64,000 nucleotides of DNA from Vibrio nereis NBRC 15637 (lineage in GTDB: Bacteria > Pseudomonadota > Gammaproteobacteria > Enterobacterales > Vibrionaceae). Both the position numbers and the translations under genes were made by a program. Below, piece by piece: positions 27,882-36,085 of the stretch. The first letter of the stretch is position 1. Each line of letters opens with the position of its first letter. The DNA lies in contig NZ_BCUD01000001.1 of the NCBI RefSeq assembly GCF_001591105.1, forward strand, positions 310,001 through 374,000, in the 5' to 3' direction. Below the pieces are notes generated by a model. It did no database searches. It was given only the letters and a program-made list of their open reading frames with translations, and was not told the DNA's origin.

Positions 27882-29411
27882 ATGCAATTATCCGCCAATA
27901 AGAAGTTTGTTTATCCCATCGTAGCTTTCCTCTCCGTATTGATGGTCACGGTGGTATTACTTTACTCAGCTTATCTCTCTCAACTTAAATATACGGTCGA
28001 CTTGTTTGATAATCATGCCGAACAACGGGCGGAAAACCTTCGGCAGATACTGGCTAGTGACCTTCATTCCATTGGCGCTGGGGCGAATTATTTCCATTCG
28101 ACTAAACCGGAAAATTGGGGCACATTTCCTGTCTTTGCGAAAAAGCTAATTGCCTCGTCTGAAACCTTGATTGGCCTCCAATGGCTGCCAAAAATTGAAA
28201 AAGATAACTTGGCGGCGCACGTTGCCAAAATGAAACAAACCTTTCCTAGCTTTACCCTTTACACCGTTCCCAAAGATGGCCCGAAAACGCTGGGCTATAT
28301 CATGCCAAATAATGAACCCATTTATGTTGCTTCGGATATTTATCCCAGAACCGAAACCAATATGAATTTGTTAGGCTTCTATTCAGCTCGTTTACGATTT
28401 CAACTGGTTGTGGATGGAATACGGGCGACAGGGGAGCCGAGTGTTTCTGACAAAGTAAGGTTGCTACAGGACGGACTGGATCAGTCGTTAAAGAAAACGG
28501 GTTTATTGGTTTACCACCCAGTGTTTGATCTGGAATCGAATCAGGATCTGATTGGTGTGGTGGTCGGGGTCATCAGAACCACGCGTTACTTCGATAATTT
28601 GGTTACGCGCACGTCGGCTGAGCAAGAATTACTGATTAAAGTGACGGATTTGGGGTTTGATGCCGAGGACGATCCTACCCTTTATGAGAGCGACGGTTTT
28701 GCGCACAGCGACGGAATGCTGATCAGCAAAACGGTGACCTTACCGAATCGAGAATGGGTGATTGAGTTCAAGTTGGTCGAAAGGATGACGAACAATGATT
28801 TGTTGGTTTTGAAAAGTGTGGCCATTGGCGGATTAGCCGTGGCTTGTCTGTTTGCTTATGTTGTTTTCTTGCAAGTGCGAGAGAAAGAACATCTCTCTAT
28901 ATTGCTGGACGAACGTACCCAAGAGCTACAGTTCCTCGTCAATCATGACTCTCTGACCGGGCTTTTCAATCGCCGCGCGTTTAGCGAACAGCTTCACCGG
29001 AATATTATCGGTAAACAAGAATTTGGCTTAGCCGCTTTTGATGTTGATAACTTCAAGAATATCAATGATAGCTTCGGGCATGTCGTTGGTGATGAAATGT
29101 TGATTCACGTCGCTAGAGTGGTGGAGAAGCACCTAGAACCGGGCGATATGTTTATCCGTACTGGCGGCGATGAATTTGCCATCTTATCTAGCCAGTCTGA
29201 TAGAGGCGCCTTTTATGACTATTTACGTCGTATCGGTGAGGCGGTAGAAAGCTCGCAATTGGAGTGTGGTGAACATACGGTAAAATGCACCTTGAGTATC
29301 GGCGGCATCATTCGCACGACAGAAAACGAAGAAGATGCGTTGCAAAAAGTGGATGTTCAATTGTACAGAAGTAAAAATGCAGGGCGTAATCAAGTGTCGG
29401 TTGCAGAATAA
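27882..29411 (+). CDS. CHASE-GGDEF diguanylate cyclase
   Basis: A 509-residue inner-membrane protein: membrane helix at 10-32, a periplasmic CHASE domain (about 60-290, with the SSETLIGLQWLPKI segment), second helix at about 312-332, and a cytoplasmic GGDEF domain with FDVDNFKNINDSFGH and R-T-GGDEF (428-432). The motif is intact, so it should make c-di-GMP. The product-inhibition site normally RxxD five residues before GGDEF reads EPGD (419-422), so the allosteric I-site is lost. Monocistronic; what the periplasmic domain senses is unknown. Confidence 0.92.
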   Translation: MQLSANKKFVYPIVAFLSVLMVTVVLLYSAYLSQLKYTVDLFDNHAEQRAENLRQILASDLHSIGAGANYFHSTKPENWGTFPVFAKKLIASSETLIGLQWLPKIEKDNLAAHVAKMKQTFPSFTLYTVPKDGPKTLGYIMPNNEPIYVASDIYPRTETNMNLLGFYSARLRFQLVVDGIRATGEPSVSDKVRLLQDGLDQSLKKTGLLVYHPVFDLESNQDLIGVVVGVIRTTRYFDNLVTRTSAEQELLIKVTDLGFDAEDDPTLYESDGFAHSDGMLISKTVTLPNREWVIEFKLVERMTNNDLLVLKSVAIGGLAVACLFAYVVFLQVREKEHLSILLDERTQELQFLVNHDSLTGLFNRRAFSEQLHRNIIGKQEFGLAAFDVDNFKNINDSFGHVVGDEMLIHVARVVEKHLEPGDMFIRTGGDEFAILSSQSDRGAFYDYLRRIGEAVESSQLECGEHTVKCTLSIGGIIRTTENEEDALQKVDVQLYRSKNAGRNQVSVAE

Positions 29412-29498
29412 CTAGTCAGTCAGCGGCGCAAAATTCGAATTGTATTTTGTTCTAAGGTAGAATTCCGCTCTTTCGAATAATCCAATTAAAGGCGAGTG

Positions 29499-30029
29499 AT
29501 GAACCATAACCGTGTAGTTTGTTTTGATCTAGAGATGTGTTGCTGGAATGAAAACGGCGTAGGGACAACTGGTGAAATCATTGAAATAGGTTTAGCTGAG
29601 ATTGACCTTGTAAAAGGTGAAATCGTTAAACGTGCCCAGTACTACGTTAAACCAGAGAAAGATGAAGTCTCGTTATTTTGTTCACAATTGACGGGCATCA
29701 CTCCGCGCAAAATTGAAAAGCAAGGTCGCCCACTGCAAGACGTATTGAAGTCGATGATCAAAAACTTTGGTGGTGCGAATAAGATCTATGCATCTTGGGG
29801 ACGAGATGACGTCGTGCTGGCCAAAGAGTGCGAAGACAAAGGCATCGAAATGCCATTTAAAGAGTTCATCAACTTAGCGACGTTATACCGCATACAGCAT
29901 CGCCTGAAAGACAAGCGAATTGGCCACCGAGCGGCTCAAGAAAACGAAAATATAGAATGGGAAGGGCGACAGCATTCAGGTTATGTGGATGCGTACAATT
30001 TGGCTAAGTTAGCCCTCGCCATACTTTAG
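29499..30029 (+). CDS. DEDDh-type 3'-5' exonuclease (KapD/RNase T-like)
   Basis: A 176-residue protein of the DnaQ-like exonuclease fold. The first metal-binding pair is in CFDLEMCCW (D and E near residues 10-12), a second Asp lies in WGRDDVVLA, and the last motif is H-x4-D in HSGYVDAYNLA, the DEDDh pattern. Such small proteins act on RNA or DNA 3' ends; substrate unknown. The ATG at 29499 follows AAAGGCGAG at good spacing; an in-frame GTG lies one codon earlier. Confidence 0.88.
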   Translation: MNHNRVVCFDLEMCCWNENGVGTTGEIIEIGLAEIDLVKGEIVKRAQYYVKPEKDEVSLFCSQLTGITPRKIEKQGRPLQDVLKSMIKNFGGANKIYASWGRDDVVLAKECEDKGIEMPFKEFINLATLYRIQHRLKDKRIGHRAAQENENIEWEGRQHSGYVDAYNLAKLALAIL

Positions 30030-30063
30030 TCTTCTATCTATAGCAAGTCCAATTGGAACCATT

Positions 30064-30092
30064 GAAAAGGGAGCGAGTGCTCCCTTTTTGCT
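30064..30092 (+). terminator. Intrinsic terminator after the exonuclease gene
   Basis: AAAAGGGAGC (30065-30074) and GCTCCCTTTT (30079-30088) pair around GAGT, followed by T residues. Confidence 0.92.
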
Positions 30093-30214
30093 TTTTAACT
30101 GTCTCTCTAATGCTTGAATTGATCATGCTGGATGAAGTGGTCTATTTGCTCAGCGACCTGTTGGTTGTAGATGAGGCTGGTATGACGGTGCCTGCGATGC
30201 TGCCAGTCGTCGTT

Positions 30215-32077
30215 TTAATTTTGCGTAAGTAATTCCACCCGTTGCTGAAGATCCGCTCGATTGGTTTCTGCACCATCGACTTGTTCGCCTACCTTAATGT
30301 GAATACGTGACCAAAAGCGTTTAGGGCGTTTGGTGAATGCATGGCCGTCCTGATGACTGAAAAACGATCCCCAAAGTCCATTAATTCCGATAGGAATGAC
30401 AGGCACTGGGCGGTTGGCGAGGATTTTTTCAACCCCAGGACGAAAGGTATTCACTTCACCATGTCGAGTGATGCTCCCTTCAGGAAAGATACACACTACC
30501 TCTCCGTTATCTAACGCATCGTTAATCGATTCAAACGCTTGCTTATAAGTCTCTTGGCATTGTTTAGGTGAGCAGATAGGGATCACATTGGCATGGCGAA
30601 AGCCATATTTTAGTACAGGTATCTCACTGATCCCTTTATGCATGACAAAGCGAACGGGCCTTGGAGACACCCCCATGAGTATCAGTGCATCCACATAACT
30701 GACGTGGTTTGCGACTAATAGCACGCCACCAGCGTCAGGGATCTGATCTCTGCCACTGATTCGAACGCGATACAGGCAGTAGCTCAATAAATAACTGATA
30801 AAGCGCAGCGTAAACTCAGGCACTTGAAGATAAACAAACACTGCAACAACCAAGTTTATGATGGAAATCGCCAAGAAGAGATCGACAACACTCCACTCTA
30901 GATAAGTGAACCCAGCAATAGCAAATCCAGCGGAAATCACCATAAACAAGGCATTCATTATATTGTTGGCAGCAATGGTGCGTGCACGTTGCTCAGCTTT
31001 TGCTCTGGATTGAATGTAAGCATAAAGTGGAACAATGAAGATGCCGCCACTCACGCCCACCATGAACAGATCGAACATTAAACGCCAATGTGGTTGATGT
31101 TGGATGAAGTCTAACGCTTGCCATTGCTCACCAGCACTGACTTGCGGCAGTGAAGGGAGAGCGTGAAGCATATCTAAACCAAAGAGCGTTAAACCTAAAA
31201 TCCCAAAAGGTAAGATACCCAACTCAACTTGTTTGAAAGAGAGCTTTTCACAGACCCAAGAACCAAAAGCGATACCAATCGAGAAAAGCGCCAAGAGTAT
31301 CGATACCACAGTGCCATCGGCCATTAGGTGCTGTTTAGCAAAGTTTGGAAATTGGGTGAGATAGGTTGCCCCTAAGAACCAAAACCAACTGATAGCCAAA
31401 ATCGCCATCCATACCCCACGGTTTTGTTGACCAATACGGATGGTCTCTTGAGTGCCGCGATGCCATTTAAACGCGGTTGTTTTCTCGCCATTCAGGCTGG
31501 GTAGCGAGGGGATCGCTAAACTACTTAACCAGCCCAAAAGAGATAAAGTAAAAATGAGCAGTCCTGCAAGAAGCTGACCGTGTGCCAGAGACAATAATAC
31601 CCCCGCACTGATCGTGCCCAGTAAAATCGAGATAAAGGTCCCCATCTCCACCCAAGCATTCCCCGAGACCAACTCTTTGCTTTTTAGCGCTTGAGGTAAT
31701 AGTGCATATTTAACAGGGCCAAAGTAAGCGGATTGCGTTCCAGTAAGTAGCAGTAAAGCCAGCATTGCCCAATAATTTTGCGTAAAAATGGCCAGTGCAG
31801 CGCATGTCATCACGATTACCTCAATCGACTTCAATAGGCGGATCAATTTGGCCTTATCCATATTATCTGCGACGTGACCAGCATGAGCTGAAAACAGCAC
31901 AAAGGGTAAGATAAACAGCCCTGCTGCTAAATTCACAAAAATCGGCGCGGGCAGTGGTAGCATTTCGACACTTTGATAAGTCACCATCAGCAGCAAGATG
32001 TTTTTGTAAACATTGTCGTTCAGTGCCCCAAGACATTGGGTGATGAAATAAGGCAAAAATCGTCGAGAAGTAAACAT
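30215..32077 (-). CDS. LplT-like MFS permease fused to PlsC acyltransferase
   Basis: A 620-residue two-part protein. Residues 1-420 are an MFS permease with about 12 helices, resembling LplT, the lysophospholipid flippase (opening FITQCLGALNDNVYKN). Residues 430-620 are a PlsC-type acyltransferase: H458-x4-D463 (NHVSYVD), the FPEG motif at 531-534, and a VIPIGINGLWG end motif. It resembles the Aas/LplT lysophospholipid repair pathway without the acyl-ACP ligase part. Likely role: import and re-acylation of lysophospholipids in the inner membrane. AAGAG precedes the ATG. The frame stays open for 35 codons past its TAA stop (see findings). Confidence 0.9.
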   Translation of the reverse strand: MFTSRRFLPYFITQCLGALNDNVYKNILLLMVTYQSVEMLPLPAPIFVNLAAGLFILPFVLFSAHAGHVADNMDKAKLIRLLKSIEVIVMTCAALAIFTQNYWAMLALLLLTGTQSAYFGPVKYALLPQALKSKELVSGNAWVEMGTFISILLGTISAGVLLSLAHGQLLAGLLIFTLSLLGWLSSLAIPSLPSLNGEKTTAFKWHRGTQETIRIGQQNRGVWMAILAISWFWFLGATYLTQFPNFAKQHLMADGTVVSILLALFSIGIAFGSWVCEKLSFKQVELGILPFGILGLTLFGLDMLHALPSLPQVSAGEQWQALDFIQHQPHWRLMFDLFMVGVSGGIFIVPLYAYIQSRAKAEQRARTIAANNIMNALFMVISAGFAIAGFTYLEWSVVDLFLAISIINLVVAVFVYLQVPEFTLRFISYLLSYCLYRVRISGRDQIPDAGGVLLVANHVSYVDALILMGVSPRPVRFVMHKGISEIPVLKYGFRHANVIPICSPKQCQETYKQAFESINDALDNGEVVCIFPEGSITRHGEVNTFRPGVEKILANRPVPVIPIGINGLWGSFFSHQDGHAFTKRPKRFWSRIHIKVGEQVDGAETNRADLQQRVELLTQN

Positions 32078-32103
32078 AATGATCTCTTTAACTTATTGAA
32101 TGA

Positions 32104-32148
32104 TTAAGGGGCCAGTCTTAAGGGGCATAGTCTTAAAGGGCATGGCTC
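32104..32148. repeat. Three imperfect 15-bp tandem repeats
   Basis: Three head-to-tail copies beginning TTAAGGGGC / TTAAGGGGC / TTAAAGGGC lie 27-70 bases upstream of the permease-acyltransferase start, inside its probable leader or promoter. Could be a tandem operator or chance duplication. Confidence 0.5.
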
Positions 32149-32235
32149 TGAATCGGTTTGTTAACCTGCGGGATAACGATGTGAGGGCTGCGATTTAGGT
32201 AGAAATTTCATGATAACCTCCAAGTTGTCCGGTTT

Positions 32236-32275
32236 CACTCATGGGGCAGGGAATCCTATCTTTGCCCCATGAGTG
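32236..32275. repeat. 13-bp inverted repeat in an intergenic gap
   Basis: CACTCATGGGGCA (32236-32248) and TGCCCCATGAGTG (32263-32275) are perfect inverted copies separated by 14 bases. It lies downstream of the vWA gene but has no T-run on either strand, so it is not a clear intrinsic terminator. Confidence 0.7.
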
Positions 32276-32319
32276 GTTGCTGTCTCGTCAAAGTGTTTGG
32301 CGAATGTGTTTCAGTGAAT

Positions 32320-34461
32320 TTACTGGGTCTTATTTTTCTTCGGCGTACGTCTTACCCACGCCAAACCGATAAAGCCAAGTAGTGATAACCATCCAATACT
32401 GCCGCCGCCACTACCTCCACCTGAATGAGAAGGTGCAGGGTCATTGAACATTGGCTGGCCTTTGTCGGCACGACGCGATTCCGTTGGGGCTGACTCACGT
32501 TGTTGGCGTGCTTGTTGTTCCTTTTCAACGCGTTGTTGATTACGGCGCTCAATCCCCAGCTCTTCAAACACTTGCTCTTCAACCACAAGCAATGAAGTGT
32601 AATCGGTGAGCAAACCGTACTCTAAGGCTATGTCTTCGATGGCTTGTTGTGAGTCTGAATCTTTATGTTCAAAGTAATTCATAGTCTCTTCAAGGTCGCG
32701 AATCGCGGAGAATGCCCAAATACGTTCCAGTTCTGGGTGCTCTGTCGCTTTTTCAGGTAACGTGACTTCGGTTGTGTACTGTTTCTCTTGTCCAGCGATT
32801 TTCATCGAGAGCGTTAACTCCGCTTGGCCCGGTTTGAAGTAATGGCCGAGTACGGTCAGTTGTTCACCACGGTATAGAGAGCGAATATCTTGAGGCGTTA
32901 AATCTTTAATCTTTGCTCCGTTCACCTTGAGCTCAATATCTCGGTAAGCATGATGATTAAGCTTGCTGGTGGCATTCATCAAGTGACCCATGATGTCGTC
33001 GGAGTTTGAAACACTGGCAGCAAAACCGTCACTGATCTTAGTCATAGGTTCAAGCAGTGGGCGATTGGCGCTGTTACCCATGATGAAGGTAAATAGACGC
33101 ACATCGGCTTGTTCGACTAACTTCAAGAAGGCACTTTTCTCTGTTGTCCCCACATTGGCAACGCCATCGGTGACCAGAACCACACCGGTAACTCGGTCGT
33201 CGTCTAAGTTTCTTAGTCCTTTCTTCAGGCCCGCATATAGGTTGGTTCCTCCACCGACACCGAGTGTGTTAATTTTTTCAATAGCTTGGTTAACTCGCTC
33301 AGGAGTGACCGCTTGATAGCCGTTGGTAATGTCAACCACGCTGTCATCAAACATAATGATTTGGAACCTGTCTTGCGTTGGCAGTTTATGTAGGGCTTTT
33401 TTTACGCCTTCGGCCAACGTTGCGTACTTGCCTTGCATTGAGCCAGAACGGTCGAGAATAAATACCCAGTCTCTTGGTTGCGTGATGGCACTGAGATCAT
33501 CGCCTGGAGTGAATGTGATTTTAACGGTACCTCGGTCACTTTCTTGAGGATCGCGGTAAGCCAGCATGTCTACTCGGCCTGGTACGCCCTCAGCAAGTCG
33601 CCAGTAAGCTACGATGTCTTGATTTAAGTTGAAAGCAGGTGCGTTGCTTACGTTAGAGGGTTGTGCGATGCCACTTTTATCACTTCCTTCAATTCCCGCG
33701 TTACCGTCAACGTTTGTGCTGAGATTGCCAAGTTGCGCACTCCAAATGGTATGTTCACCATCAGGGCTATGAGACAGCAGGGCCTTAGGGTGAGAAGGTA
33801 GTCGCACGCCATCCACTGGGTAGCCAGACTTTAAGGTCATGGTGAAACTGAAATCTTGTTCAACGCGGTCATTACGAGTCCAAAACGAGTCTGCCGCTGC
33901 ATCGGTGCCGCCTTCTTCCATTGGGTAAACATAACGTCCGACGCCGTGATCAAGGATCGCGTCTTGCAAGTAGACCAGTCGAACTTTGACACTTTGATTT
34001 GGCAATACTGGGAAAACACGCATAGAGAATGCTTTATAGCCGTCTTTCTCCGTGAGTGCAGTAGAGCGACCTTGAGCCTTCTGATCATTATAAATTTGGC
34101 GGGCTTGCTGTTTTTTTACCGCTTCGGCAATGACAGGTTGGCCATTAATCCAATAAATGAACTCGCCAACGACAGCTTTCTCAGGAACAGGGAAGGTGTA
34201 TAGCGCTTCCAACTGATGATCGTTAGGGTTTGCAAAGGTTTGTTCAATAGTCGTGGTTGCTATGCCGTCTTGAATGACGACATCGACGTGGTGAGTCTCA
34301 ATAGTCAGTGATTGATATTGAGCATCGCTTGGCTTGAGTAAGCCCGCTGCAAAAAGGTTAGGGCTGATCAGAACGGCAAATATGATCAGGACAAAGCTGC
34401 ATGCAAGGTCGATAACGCGACGCACATTGCTTTTTAATTGGCTTAGTGGGTTATGGTCCAT
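32320..34461 (-). CDS. VIT-vWA domain surface protein with GlyGly-CTERM tail
   Basis: A 713-residue secreted protein: N-terminal membrane or signal segment (20-39), VIT domain (about 45-175), von Willebrand A domain with the MIDAS motif D337-x-S339-G-S341 (FILDRSGSMQG), and a helical, Gln-rich stretch. It ends with GGGSGGGSIGWLSLLGFIG and a basic end (about 681-713), the pattern of a GlyGly-CTERM sorting signal handled by rhombosortase. Proteins of this family in marine proteobacteria are often paired with a sortase gene; none is visible next door here. Likely exported and displayed on the outer surface. Function unknown, perhaps adhesion. Confidence 0.88.
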   Translation of the reverse strand: MDHNPLSQLKSNVRRVIDLACSFVLIIFAVLISPNLFAAGLLKPSDAQYQSLTIETHHVDVVIQDGIATTTIEQTFANPNDHQLEALYTFPVPEKAVVGEFIYWINGQPVIAEAVKKQQARQIYNDQKAQGRSTALTEKDGYKAFSMRVFPVLPNQSVKVRLVYLQDAILDHGVGRYVYPMEEGGTDAAADSFWTRNDRVEQDFSFTMTLKSGYPVDGVRLPSHPKALLSHSPDGEHTIWSAQLGNLSTNVDGNAGIEGSDKSGIAQPSNVSNAPAFNLNQDIVAYWRLAEGVPGRVDMLAYRDPQESDRGTVKITFTPGDDLSAITQPRDWVFILDRSGSMQGKYATLAEGVKKALHKLPTQDRFQIIMFDDSVVDITNGYQAVTPERVNQAIEKINTLGVGGGTNLYAGLKKGLRNLDDDRVTGVVLVTDGVANVGTTEKSAFLKLVEQADVRLFTFIMGNSANRPLLEPMTKISDGFAASVSNSDDIMGHLMNATSKLNHHAYRDIELKVNGAKIKDLTPQDIRSLYRGEQLTVLGHYFKPGQAELTLSMKIAGQEKQYTTEVTLPEKATEHPELERIWAFSAIRDLEETMNYFEHKDSDSQQAIEDIALEYGLLTDYTSLLVVEEQVFEELGIERRNQQRVEKEQQARQQRESAPTESRRADKGQPMFNDPAPSHSGGGSGGGSIGWLSLLGFIGLAWVRRTPKKNKTQ

Positions 34462-34584
34462 GTTGCCTCCGTTCCTAAGTGGTTAGACCTCATTCTAGAG
34501 AGGGCTAGGATGCAACACACGGAGCGGGAGGCGTAGGGTTATTGTCTAAGTAACATAATGAGCGACTAGAAGTGATTTCTTATG

Positions 34585-35334
34585 TTACTCAGTGCTGGTT
34601 GTGTTATTAATTTGGTCAAATAAGTCGAAATGCCAACGTCGCAATGCCACCACAAGGGACGTGCCGTTCCGCTCATCAATACCCAGCTGTTTGTCATCAT
34701 GACAAGCGGAGTAAAATTCATCGACCAGCCTTTGTAATCTTTGTTGGAACTTTTGGTTAGTGAGTGGCGTCATTAAACCCGTTGCCAAAACTAACTTCTC
34801 ATCTTGGCGATTAAAGTAACTACGGAAAAATTCGGAAAGCACGTCGTTGAGGAAAAAGGTTTGAATGGGGCCGCCAGCAATCCAGTTAAAATCTGGTGAG
34901 AGCATCAGCTTTACTCGGTTCCCAGGTTGCAATTCAATGATGCCTAAGCGATCAAGTTCTGCCAGCTTTTGAATAAGGGTGGTTTGACCGAGTGGGTATC
35001 GGGCAAGAATTTCATCAAACAAGAAGCCATTCATAACGCAAACCGCCACCATCAGCAGCACTTTATCATCAACGATTTGCTTTTCTTGGTCGAATGTTAA
35101 TCCTTGCAGTGTTTTGCTGTCTTGCGCCACTAACGCAAATAGCTCCGACATTTCCATCCCAATAAGGTCGCAGATTTTGCTTAATCTCTCGAGACTGATT
35201 TGAGTGCCCGACGCCAAAAGACGTTTTACGGAACCTTCGCTTAGCTCTAAGTGGTTGGCAATGTCGACATATTGTATATCACGCAGTTTTAACTGCTTTT
35301 TCAGTTGCTTAATGAGTTGTTGGCTTTCTGACAT
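34585..35334 (-). CDS. XRE-family transcriptional regulator
   Basis: A 249-residue DNA-binding protein. Residues about 5-60 form a Cro/CI-type helix-turn-helix (LKLRDIQYVDIANHLELSEG followed by VKRLLASG). The long C-terminal region is helical with no recognised domain; it contains a winged-helix-like second part (about 100-150, YPLGQTTLIQKLAELDRLGI). Related proteins in vibrios are annotated only as XRE regulators. It lies 123 bases upstream of the VIT-vWA gene on the same strand and may control it. Confidence 0.85.
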   Translation of the reverse strand: MSESQQLIKQLKKQLKLRDIQYVDIANHLELSEGSVKRLLASGTQISLERLSKICDLIGMEMSELFALVAQDSKTLQGLTFDQEKQIVDDKVLLMVAVCVMNGFLFDEILARYPLGQTTLIQKLAELDRLGIIELQPGNRVKLMLSPDFNWIAGGPIQTFFLNDVLSEFFRSYFNRQDEKLVLATGLMTPLTNQKFQQRLQRLVDEFYSACHDDKQLGIDERNGTSLVVALRRWHFDLFDQINNTTSTE

Positions 35335-35482
35335 GGTAAATTGGATTTCTATAGGCTTTTTTGCAGTCTATATGAAATCGATTTCCAAGTTGAGATTTAG
35401 TGGGGAGTTTTATCTCTGAATCATTCTGTTGTGATGGGGTGCAAGACTTGGGTATGTGCAAACCGCATAGGTGCGTTGGAAG

Positions 35483-35511
35483 AGGGAAAAGGAAGCTTGA
35501 AGGCTCCCTTT
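35483..35511 (-). terminator. Probable terminator after the TerB-like gene
   Basis: On the minus strand AAAGGGAGC pairs with GCTTCCTTT (one mismatch) around a six-base loop and is followed by TCCCTC. The T-run is short, so support is moderate. Confidence 0.5.
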
Positions 35512-35553
35512 GGGCTTTTGGGGTGTGGTATTTGGGTCCGTAAAATCCGTCAA

Positions 35554-36009
35554 CTAAGGCTTTGTTTTGTCGATGACCGCCAGTTTGGCTCGAATAAATT
35601 CACTGTGATCCACATACAACAGCTCTGCCGTTTTACGAATCACGGCATCTTCAAGCGGGTCTATTTCCCCGTCAGCATGGGCAACCTGCCACATGGCCTG
35701 AATCACTGAAAATCGTGTTTCTTGGCTCAATTCCCTTAGCTGTGACGTAAAGTCATACAGCGAAGCGGACTCTTTATTTATGTGATGAGCTCGTGATAAT
35801 AGAGTTTGCGCTGCTGCTTCATCAATATTGAGTAACTTACACAGCAGGTAGTTTTTGGCCTTTGTTTCAGAGTCATCTATTTGGTAATCCGCGCCTGCGA
35901 CTTCTGACAGTAGGCAAGCAATAGCCAGATTCGGATCTGTGGTTGAGTGATTGCTTAAATCCTTTCCATCTAGTAACTGTTTAAATAATTTAGTGATGGT
36001 GTTGACCAT
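35554..36009 (-). CDS. TerB-like protein
   Basis: A 151-residue helical protein with a TerB (tellurite-resistance B-like) domain. Marks are LLSEVAGADYQID near residue 35 and a second acidic loop AHADGEIDPLED near 115, both of the metal-binding type. Despite the family name the role is usually unknown. The frame is open 19 codons further upstream, but ATG 36009 has GAGGG at good spacing and matches the family start. It follows the PhoD-like gene by 76 bases on the same strand. Confidence 0.8.
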   Translation of the reverse strand: MVNTITKLFKQLLDGKDLSNHSTTDPNLAIACLLSEVAGADYQIDDSETKAKNYLLCKLLNIDEAAAQTLLSRAHHINKESASLYDFTSQLRELSQETRFSVIQAMWQVAHADGEIDPLEDAVIRKTAELLYVDHSEFIRAKLAVIDKTKP

Positions 36010-36085
36010 ATGATTGCCCTCAGAAAAACGTCTTATTAATAGATAGCGATTGATAGGGCAGATCACAAGGGGATTTACACAATGC

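Noticed and set aside
35554..36066. Longer start for the TerB-like gene
   Set aside because: The extra 19 codons lack a ribosome site, and GAGGG fits the internal ATG at 36009.
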